From positions 1 through 20,494 of IMG/VR virus record IMGVR_UViG_3300037541_000509: a DNA stretch of 20,494 bases; one strand, written 5' to 3'. The DNA is from a virus. The first letter of the stretch is position 1. Each line of letters starts with the position of its first letter. Below, in pieces: positions 15,890 through 20,494 of the stretch. A program made the translations under genes and the position numbers. Under the pieces are notes generated by a model, which did no database searches, was not told the DNA's origin, and was given only the letters and a program-made list of their open reading frames with translations.

Positions 15890-15903
15890 TTTAATTACCT
15901 TTG
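15873..15903 (+). promoter_or_regulatory. Perfect Bacteroidota promoter of the replication operon
   Basis: TTTG (15873-15876), exactly 19 bp, then TACCTTTG (15896-15903), matching the TTTG-N19-TAnnTTTG consensus of the Bacteroidota primary sigma factor. The -33 box lies inside the end of the 71-aa gene. Transcription would start near 15910 and give a leader of about 97 nt before the initiator ATG at 16007. Confidence 0.8.
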
Positions 15904-15913
15904 TTTTAAGTTT

Positions 15914-15999
15914 GAGTCGCAGCAAACTAAAAACATAAAACACTAGCCCTGTTGAATGGTGCGAGACTGCGACCTCCCCATTCTTCGGGGCATTTTTTT
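15914..15999 (+). promoter_or_regulatory. Structured 5' leader with alternative terminator/anti-terminator (attenuator candidate)
   Basis: Four pairings can be read. Stem 1: GTCGCAG (15916-15922) with CTGCGAC (15967-15973), 7 bp perfect. A nested stem: CACTA (15941-15945) with TGGTG (15957-15961). Terminator: CCCC (15976-15979) with GGGG (15987-15990), then a T7 run at 15993-15999. Alternative: GAATGG (15954-15959) with CCATTC (15978-15983), 6 bp perfect, which excludes both the nested stem and the terminator. GCCC (15946-15949) can also pair with GGGC (15988-15991). The layout is that of an attenuator or riboswitch-like switch ahead of the replication genes. The ligand or trigger is unknown, and no known riboswitch class was recognised. 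Confidence 0.55.
15976..15999 (+). terminator. Leader terminator in front of the initiator gene
   Basis: CCCC, a 7-nt loop, GGGG, then CA and seven T. The 4-bp GC stem is short but the T-run is strong. It lies between the promoter and the initiator ATG, so it must be read through for the operon to be expressed. Confidence 0.55.
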
Positions 16000-16006
16000 C
16001 ACAAGT

Positions 16007-16726
16007 ATGAACACAGGACAAATAGTAAAAGCCAAGTCTGAAAGAGACTTTACAATGTTGAGTAATAAACTACTCCAAGACTGCACATTAACAATTGAAG
16101 AAAAGGGACTTTTGGTCTACCTTCTTAGTTTGCCTTCTGATTGGGTTCTTTATAAGAAGAACTTACCCGAGAAGACTGGAGAGTCTAAGGGAACAATAGA
16201 TCGTGTATTTAAACAGCTTCAAGAGAAGGGGTATATTATATCTGTCAAGGTAATTGATGTGGAGACAAAATTGTTTAAAGGATGGAATCATATTGTTTAC
16301 GAAATACCGATATTATCGGAAACCGACATTCGGGAAACACCGACATCGGCTTTTACCGACCTCGGTCAAAGTATGCCTATACAAATACTAAATACTAATA
16401 CAAATAATAATATTAATACAAATACTAATATAGGGAAAGCACGTTTTTCTCCTCCAAGTTTAGATGAGGTAAAGGCATTCTTCAGAGAAAAGGGGTATCG
16501 TGAGGATGTGGCTATAAAAGCATACAACTACTACAGCGATGGTAATTGGTGTGATAAGAATAATAAACCGGTTAAGAATTGGAAGTTAAAAATGCACATT
16601 TGGTTTAGAGATGAAAACAAGATACAAGAAGTTAAGCTAAAGGTGAGGACAGCATTTGGAGATATTGTTGAAGTAACTAAGCAACAATATAACTCAGCAG
16701 AACCAGGATACTATAAACAAATATAA
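16007..16726 (+). CDS. Replication initiator with N-terminal winged helix (239 aa)
   Basis: The start is set at the ATG at 16007 (MNTGQIVKAK), because the in-frame ATG at 15956 lies within the terminator leader. Residues about 10-95 form a winged-helix domain: LTIEEKGLLVYLLSLPSDWV, then LPEKTGESKGTIDRVFKQLQ, with the turn near GESKGT and the wing after GYIISVKV. Residues about 122-142 are a low-complexity Asn/Thr linker. Residues about 147-205 hold a DnaD-like/phage initiator C-terminal motif (PSLDEVKAFFREKGY, NYYSDGNW, VKNWKLKMHIWF). Such proteins bind origin DNA and load helicase. The linker and the segment before it are encoded by the iterons and AT-rich stretch proposed as the origin, as in lambda O. 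The helicase gene starts 2 bp downstream. Confidence 0.8.
   Translation: MNTGQIVKAKSERDFTMLSNKLLQDCTLTIEEKGLLVYLLSLPSDWVLYKKNLPEKTGESKGTIDRVFKQLQEKGYIISVKVIDVETKLFKGWNHIVYEIPILSETDIRETPTSAFTDLGQSMPIQILNTNTNNNINTNTNIGKARFSPPSLDEVKAFFREKGYREDVAIKAYNYYSDGNWCDKNNKPVKNWKLKMHIWFRDENKIQEVKLKVRTAFGDIVEVTKQQYNSAEPGYYKQI
16307..16432 (+). other. Candidate replication origin: four palindromic iterons plus AT-rich element
   Basis: Four CCGA-n-TCGG palindromes lie inside the initiator gene: 16307-16319 (5-nt centre), 16323-16333 (3-nt centre), 16340-16349 and 16356-16365 (2-nt centres). Starts are spaced 16, 17 and 16 bp. Directly downstream, 16377-16432 has no G except at its last positions and only a few C, and contains a 13-bp direct repeat ATACAAATACTAA. 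Iterons beside an AT-rich unwinding element within the initiator gene is the lambda ori/gene O arrangement. Confidence 0.65.
16379..16428 (+). repeat. 13-bp direct repeats in AT-rich element
   Basis: ATACAAATACTAA occurs exactly at 16379-16391 and 16416-16428 (37 bp apart), with related AATACTAATAC and AATAATAATA units between. It codes for the Asn/Thr linker of the initiator. Confidence 0.7.
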
Positions 16727-16728
16727 CA

Positions 16729-18480
16729 ATGGACAACTATCAAAAACTTACAGCACTCGGCATTGAGTGTAAAAATACATCGACTCAACAAAAAGTAAAC
16801 TGTCCATTCTGCAAAGACATTAGGTCGAATAAAAGAGACAAGTCTCTTAGCGTCAATGTAGAGTTGGGTGTATATAAATGCCACTACCCAAATTGCGAGG
16901 CATTTATGGGTAAAAGCGTCTCATCATTTGAGCGAAAGCCTGAGTACATACTTCCGGTTTCAAAACTGCAAAAAGTTAGCGACAAAGTTTTGTCATGGTT
17001 TGAGTCGAGAGGAATATCCAACAACACATTGCTTCAATTTAAGGTTACAGAAGAAGATGCATACTTTCCGCAAGTACAAGAAAATAGGAAGGCAATATGT
17101 TTTAACTACTTCAGAGGACCGGATCTCATTAACATTAAATATAGAGACGCAGCCAAAAATTTTAAGATGGTTAAGGATGCGGAACTCATCATGTATAATC
17201 TGAACGCAATAGAGGGCTATAATTGGTGTGTAATTGTCGAAGGGGAGATGGATGCCTTATCGATGCATGAAGCTCAAATTTACCCTGTTGTAAGCGTTCC
17301 TAATGGGGCAACAAAGGGTAATCAAAACCTTAAGTATCTCGATAACTGTATTGACCACTTCAAAGACAAGGATAAAATAATCATATTTACAGACAACGAT
17401 TCATCTGGAATCTCTTTAAGAGAGGAGTTAGCTAGAAGGTTGGGTAAAGAAAGGGTTTGGTATATAAACCCAATAGAGGGGTGTAAGGATGCCAATGATA
17501 TCTTAATCAATTATGGAGTAGAGGCAATTCAGAAAGTAATTGCAGAGAGTTACCAAGTGCCAATAGAAGGAATAGAGAAAGTACATGATGTAAAAGACAA
17601 GATACTTGACATATACACGAATGGATTTCCACATGGACTGAAGGTAGGATTTTCTGACTTTGACGATCATATGAGTTTTAGAGGTGGCGAATTTACTATA
17701 ATCACCGGAACTCCCAATGCAGGTAAGTCAACTTTTTTGAGCAATGTACTTGTCAGATTAGCTTCAAAACATGGTTGGAAGATAGCTATGTTTTCTCCCG
17801 AAAAACAACCTACCGAAATCCTATTCTCAGAATTAGCCGAGATATATATCGGAAAGTCATTCTCTTCCTATAACCAGGTTTTAAAGATGTCTAGGGAAGA
17901 ATTACAAAAGGCAGAAGACTTTGTAGATGAGAATTTCTTCTTTATGAAGATTGATGAGATAGATGTGACCATTGATGGGATACTTGCCAAAGCATCTGAA
18001 TTGGTTCAAAGAAATGGTATAAACTGTCTTGTAATTGATCCTTGGAATTATGTTGAGCATAAGTACGAAAGAGGCACTAATGAGACTCAGTACATATCAG
18101 AGGCTCTTACTAAGATAAAAAGATTTAAAGATAGATTTGGAGTCCATGTATTCGTAGTTGCCCACCCGACAAAGATTAGAAAGGAGAATGGGTCATATGT
18201 TGTACCAACACTATATGACATTGCAGGGTCTGCCCATTTCTTCAACAAGTGCGATAATGGGTTTGTTGTATATAGAGACTATGCTACCGGTCAAACCAAA
18301 GTGTATATTCAGAAAATTAGATGGTCATTCATTGGGAAAGTGGGGGATTCTAACTTCATGTATGATGTGAGTAACAAGAGATTTACTAGTATCATGGATG
18401 ACAAATACTCATTCAATCCTATAAGTGATTACGAGCAATTACAAGACGATATTACATACGATGAAAATATACCATTCTGA
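16729..18480 (+). CDS. Bifunctional primase-helicase, T7 gp4/Twinkle type (583 aa)
   Basis: The replicative primase-helicase that unwinds the fork and, through its N-terminal half, may make primers. Zinc-binding domain: C25-x2-C28 and C51-x4-C56. TOPRIM primase fold: VEGEMDALS (E171, E173, D175) and TDNDSSG (D222, D224, G227). RecA-like helicase: Walker A GTPNAGKST (327-335, K333), Walker B LVIDPWN (D437), a sensor His at 479 in VVAHPTK, and a candidate arginine finger near KIRWSF (528-533). The size is close to T7 gp4 (566 aa). The last residues, DDITYDENIPF, form an acidic tail ending in Phe. It lies 2 bp after the initiator and overlaps the next gene by 20 bp. Very confident for the fold; primer synthesis is inferred from the intact TOPRIM acids. 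Confidence 0.93.
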   Translation: MDNYQKLTALGIECKNTSTQQKVNCPFCKDIRSNKRDKSLSVNVELGVYKCHYPNCEAFMGKSVSSFERKPEYILPVSKLQKVSDKVLSWFESRGISNNTLLQFKVTEEDAYFPQVQENRKAICFNYFRGPDLINIKYRDAAKNFKMVKDAELIMYNLNAIEGYNWCVIVEGEMDALSMHEAQIYPVVSVPNGATKGNQNLKYLDNCIDHFKDKDKIIIFTDNDSSGISLREELARRLGKERVWYINPIEGCKDANDILINYGVEAIQKVIAESYQVPIEGIEKVHDVKDKILDIYTNGFPHGLKVGFSDFDDHMSFRGGEFTIITGTPNAGKSTFLSNVLVRLASKHGWKIAMFSPEKQPTEILFSELAEIYIGKSFSSYNQVLKMSREELQKAEDFVDENFFFMKIDEIDVTIDGILAKASELVQRNGINCLVIDPWNYVEHKYERGTNETQYISEALTKIKRFKDRFGVHVFVVAHPTKIRKENGSYVVPTLYDIAGSAHFFNKCDNGFVVYRDYATGQTKVYIQKIRWSFIGKVGDSNFMYDVSNKRFTSIMDDKYSFNPISDYEQLQDDITYDENIPF

Positions 18481-18871
18481 TCCGGCACTACAATTAGCAT
18501 TACGACAACTCGCAATAACAAAGTATAAAGATGGTGAATTAATAGGGTCTAAAGAAGACTATTTAGAGAATATTGAAGCTGTTTATATCTCTGTTAATAA
18601 AAATTATGATAAAATTTTAGAAGTTTTATTTGCATTTTGTGAGAAAAATGTTAGATATTTGCGAAAGCATAATTTAATAGAACAAAAAGTAAGCGAAGAA
18701 ATAATACTGAAGGCAAAGAAAAGAACTTGTAGGGAGATGGGAATATCTAAACCGGATGCAAGTGAGAAATATAAAAACAAATACCTTCAGAACCTTTATA
18801 AACTTGTTTACTGGGAGTTCATTAAGACACACACAATAGAAGAAGTAAAAGTTAAATTTAAAACAATATGA
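18461..18871 (+). CDS. Unknown protein in the replication operon (136 aa)
   Basis: The start is the ATG at 18461 (MKIYHSDPALQL), overlapping the helicase end by 20 bp. The frame extends upstream to 18425 but only inside the helicase. The protein is largely helical and basic, with PALQLALRQLAITKYKDGEL near the start and a Lys-rich region (KYKNKYLQNLYKLVYWEF) near the end. It has no known motif and two Cys. Its stop overlaps the next ATG (ATGA), so it is translated together with the DnaA-like gene. A replication accessory role, such as helicase loading, is conceivable from context but not supported by any motif. Confidence 0.5.
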   Translation: MKIYHSDPALQLALRQLAITKYKDGELIGSKEDYLENIEAVYISVNKNYDKILEVLFAFCEKNVRYLRKHNLIEQKVSEEIILKAKKRTCREMGISKPDASEKYKNKYLQNLYKLVYWEFIKTHTIEEVKVKFKTI

Positions 18872-19377
18872 AAACAAAATCAATTCACTTCCTGGACATA
18901 TTGGAATATGTGCCGGATTCAAAGAAAAATCAATTCATTACTGACTTGGTTGTTTATGTCCCACACATTCAAGCTGAGGCTGAGAAGTATAAAAACATTG
19001 TACATGACGTAAACTTTGGCAAAGAACGTACTGAATACATAAACTCAATGCGTAAAACAAGCAGGGAGATATGGAACAGCGATGACACATCGAGAAGAGA
19101 TTTGAAAAATATACAATCTCGTCAAATGTTGTATTACTTTTTATATAACACATTGCCATTATCTTATGCAGAGGTTGGAGGTTATTTCGATAAGGATCAT
19201 TCAACAGTTATACATGGAATTAAAAGATTTACCTCAGACATGGAGACGTCTTTAAGAACTAGATTAATGGTTGAGTTCTTTGTAACAAAAATGGAGGAAA
19301 ATGGTTACAGACAGCCAAGAAGAGCATATGAATTATTAATGAACAACATTGAAGTTTATGGAAATAACAATCAATAA
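18868..19377 (+). CDS. DnaA domain IV-like DNA-binding protein without AAA+ domain (169 aa)
   Basis: Residues about 80-121 match the DnaA C-terminal DNA-binding domain: LKNIQSRQMLYYFLYNTLP, then SYAEVGGYFDKDHSTVIHGI (99-118) and KRF, including the DHSTVIH signature that contacts the DnaA box. Residues 1-75 are helical and charged and are not a DnaA AAA+ ATPase: there is no Walker A or B, and the protein is about a third of DnaA length. It may bind DnaA-box-like sites in phage or host DNA, either to direct replication or to compete with host DnaA. It overlaps both neighbours (ATGA upstream, 20 bp downstream). Domain identity is confident; the biological role is inferred. Confidence 0.82.
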   Translation: MKTKSIHFLDILEYVPDSKKNQFITDLVVYVPHIQAEAEKYKNIVHDVNFGKERTEYINSMRKTSREIWNSDDTSRRDLKNIQSRQMLYYFLYNTLPLSYAEVGGYFDKDHSTVIHGIKRFTSDMETSLRTRLMVEFFVTKMEENGYRQPRRAYELLMNNIEVYGNNNQ

Positions 19378-19594
19378 GCCACACAGCACAACATTTGAAT
19401 TTGCCGGGGAATGTTTCTTAGACATGAAATATTCATTCACACTTACAAAAGTAGTAAACGAGTTAGGAACACATTATTTTGTATCAGCTCATCCTCACTC
19501 CTCTGAGACTAATTGGGAAGACTGGAACAATGTAAAGCAGAATGTGATTGAAAACATAATAAAAAAACACTTCGAACAAAATGGAGCAGAATAA
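19358..19594 (+). CDS. Small unknown protein (78 aa)
   Basis: The start is the ATG at 19358 (MEITINKPHSTTF), inside the end of the DnaA-like gene; an in-frame TTG at 19349 is less likely. The protein is acidic and beta-rich at first (FEFAGECFLDMKYSFTLTKVVN), with a helical end (WNNVKQNVIENIIKKHFEQ). No family is recognised. It overlaps the next gene by 14 bp in the same operon. Confidence 0.5.
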   Translation: MEITINKPHSTTFEFAGECFLDMKYSFTLTKVVNELGTHYFVSAHPHSSETNWEDWNNVKQNVIENIIKKHFEQNGAE

Positions 19595-19817
19595 CACACA
19601 AAATGTAAAAGTCAATTACGAATACAAGCAGTCTGAAGTAGTTACAGAGGTTATCTCTGATATTAAAAAAAGAGAGGAAAAAGGATTTCTTCAATATGGA
19701 ACTACTGTTGACAGAAATGATTATGACCTTAAAATGTGGCTACAAGAAGCATATGAAGAATGTTTAGACATGGCTATATATTTAAAGAGTGCCATTAATA
19801 ATATTAAGAAAAAATGA
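19581..19817 (+). CDS. MazG/dNTP-pyrophosphatase-like small protein (78 aa)
   Basis: A 78-aa all-helical protein. Residues 24-70 (VISDIKKREEKGFLQYGTTV, then DLKMWLQEAYEECLDMAIYLKSAI) resemble phage proteins of the all-alpha NTP pyrophosphatase superfamily. The E-x2-EE-x2-D pattern (E56, E59, E60, D63) is the kind used to bind magnesium. Those enzymes hydrolyse dNTPs and alter nucleotide pools. Only one of the two acidic motifs of full MazG proteins is visible, so it may be a minimal or inactive member. Its stop overlaps the methyltransferase ATG (ATGA). Confidence 0.5.
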   Translation: MEQNNTQNVKVNYEYKQSEVVTEVISDIKKREEKGFLQYGTTVDRNDYDLKMWLQEAYEECLDMAIYLKSAINNIKKK

Positions 19818-20494
19818 GATACGGATCAGTATGTTCAGGAATAGAAGCTGCTACAATGGCATGGCATCCTCTAGGTTGGAAGGCACAATGGTTTTCGGAA
19901 ATAGAACCATTTCCATCAGCTGTCTTACAGCATCACTACCCAGAAGTTCCCAACTTGGGGGACATGACTTTAATTCACTCAAATCCTATATTTAATGAAA
20001 CAACTATCGATGTTCTCGTTGGAGGAACTCCCTGCCAATCATTCTCAGTCGCAGGTCTCAGAAAAGGAATGGAAGACCCTCGTGGCAACTTGGCCCTTGA
20101 ATTCTGCCGAATTGCTAATATTGCAAAACCCCAATGGATTGTATGGGAAAATGTCCCCGGTGTCTTGTCAAGTAACGGAGGAAAAGATTTTGCTTCCCTC
20201 CTCGGGGCGTTGGGGGAACTCGGGTATGGGTTCGCCTACAGAATTCTTGACGCTCAACACTTCGGAGTCCCACAAAGACGCAGAAGAATCTTTCTTGTCG
20301 GATATCTTGGAGACTGGAGACCTGCCGCAGCGGTTCTATTTGAGTCAGAGAGCTTGTGCAGGAATACTGCGGAGAGCAGAAGTAAGAGGGAAAAAGTTAC
20401 CCGAGCGATTGAGGCAAGCATTACTAACAACAGTGAGTCAGGAGAATGGTGGGATGGAGGACAAACAGCCGCAAGTTTAACTACTAGGTGTCAT
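19814..20494 (+). CDS. C5-cytosine DNA methyltransferase, partial (227 codons, cut by right edge)
   Basis: The frame is open from the ATG at 19814 to the last base and continues outside the window. It transfers a methyl group from S-adenosylmethionine to C5 of cytosine in a specific DNA site. Motif I is SVCSGIEAATMAW (5-17), motif II includes EIEPFPS, motif IV is GGTPCQSFSVAG with the catalytic Cys, motif VI is WENVPGVLS, and motif VIII is QRRRRIFLVG. The target-recognition region begins near residue 180. Its start overlaps the preceding stop (ATGA). No restriction partner is seen, so it probably protects phage DNA from host enzymes or marks it. Codons become visibly more GC-rich after about 20130 than in the rest of the operon, suggesting a different origin. 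Specificity cannot be read. Confidence 0.9.
   Translation, partial: MRYGSVCSGIEAATMAWHPLGWKAQWFSEIEPFPSAVLQHHYPEVPNLGDMTLIHSNPIFNETTIDVLVGGTPCQSFSVAGLRKGMEDPRGNLALEFCRIANIAKPQWIVWENVPGVLSSNGGKDFASLLGALGELGYGFAYRILDAQHFGVPQRRRRIFLVGYLGDWRPAAAVLFESESLCRNTAESRSKREKVTRAIEASITNNSESGEWWDGGQTAASLTTRCH

Noticed and set aside
15916-15973. tRNA-like look of the leader (7-bp closing stem resembling an acceptor stem)
   Set aside because: It is only 58 nt, has no GGTTCGA-type T arm or anticodon arm with proper spacing, and a terminator follows it directly.
15956-16006. Longer N-terminus for the replication initiator from the ATG at 15956
   Set aside because: The 17 extra residues are encoded by the terminator hairpin and T-run; the ATG at 16007 gives a normal start after an AT-rich leader.
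16371-16432. CRISPR or simple tandem repeat array
   Set aside because: The repeats are short, irregular, in-frame in the initiator gene and lack spacers of constant length.
18868-19377. Full DnaA initiator
   Set aside because: Only domain IV is present; there is no Walker A/B or AAA+ region.
19995-20480. A 161-aa open frame on the plus strand
   Set aside because: It is an alternative frame inside the cytosine methyltransferase, whose motifs are all in the other frame.

Overview
The window looks like part of a tailed double-stranded DNA phage (or prophage-like element) of a Bacteroidota host. Three things point there. The clearest promoter is a perfect Bacteroidota-type pair (TTTG, 19 bp, TAnnTTTG) at 15873-15903. 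Genes start behind A/T-rich leaders without obvious Shine-Dalgarno sequences. Several proteins are of types common in Bacteroidota phages: a DUF3127-like SSB, a large crAss-like-style terminase and portal, and a Bacteroidota-style phage replication initiator. The DNA is AT-rich, and no integrase, lysis gene, tRNA or CRISPR array is visible.

Layout: two divergent gene blocks meet near 15.53-15.67 kb. The left block (1-15527, minus strand, read right to left) holds an SSB-like protein, a small unknown protein, a metallophosphoesterase, a protein with GroES-like folds, an unknown protein just before the terminase (small terminase candidate), the large terminase, portal, probable scaffold, major capsid protein, an unknown head-associated protein, a cysteine-rich beta protein, three tail-stub/ring-type proteins and the start of a large beta-rich virion protein cut by the left edge. 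Hairpin terminators after the SSB gene (15154-15181), the capsid gene (5136-5162) and the 288-aa gene (4178-4204) divide this block into transcription units.

The right block (15674-20494, plus strand) is a replication operon. A small early protein is followed by the strong promoter and a 5' leader that can fold into mutually exclusive terminator and anti-terminator forms. Then come a winged-helix replication initiator, a primase-helicase, an unknown protein, a DnaA domain IV-like protein, a small unknown protein, a MazG/dNTP-pyrophosphatase-like protein and a DNA cytosine methyltransferase cut by the right edge. Genes are packed with 2-bp gaps or short overlaps.

The most interesting structure is inside the initiator gene: four palindromic CCGA-n-TCGG iterons at 16-17 bp spacing, directly followed by a roughly 55-bp AT-rich stretch without G and with repeats. 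This resembles the lambda origin inside gene O and is proposed as the phage replication origin. Other points of note: the SSB-like protein and the helicase share an acidic tail ending in L/I-P-F, the chaperonin-like protein seems to have two GroES-like halves, and one virion protein has six Cys in 15 residues.
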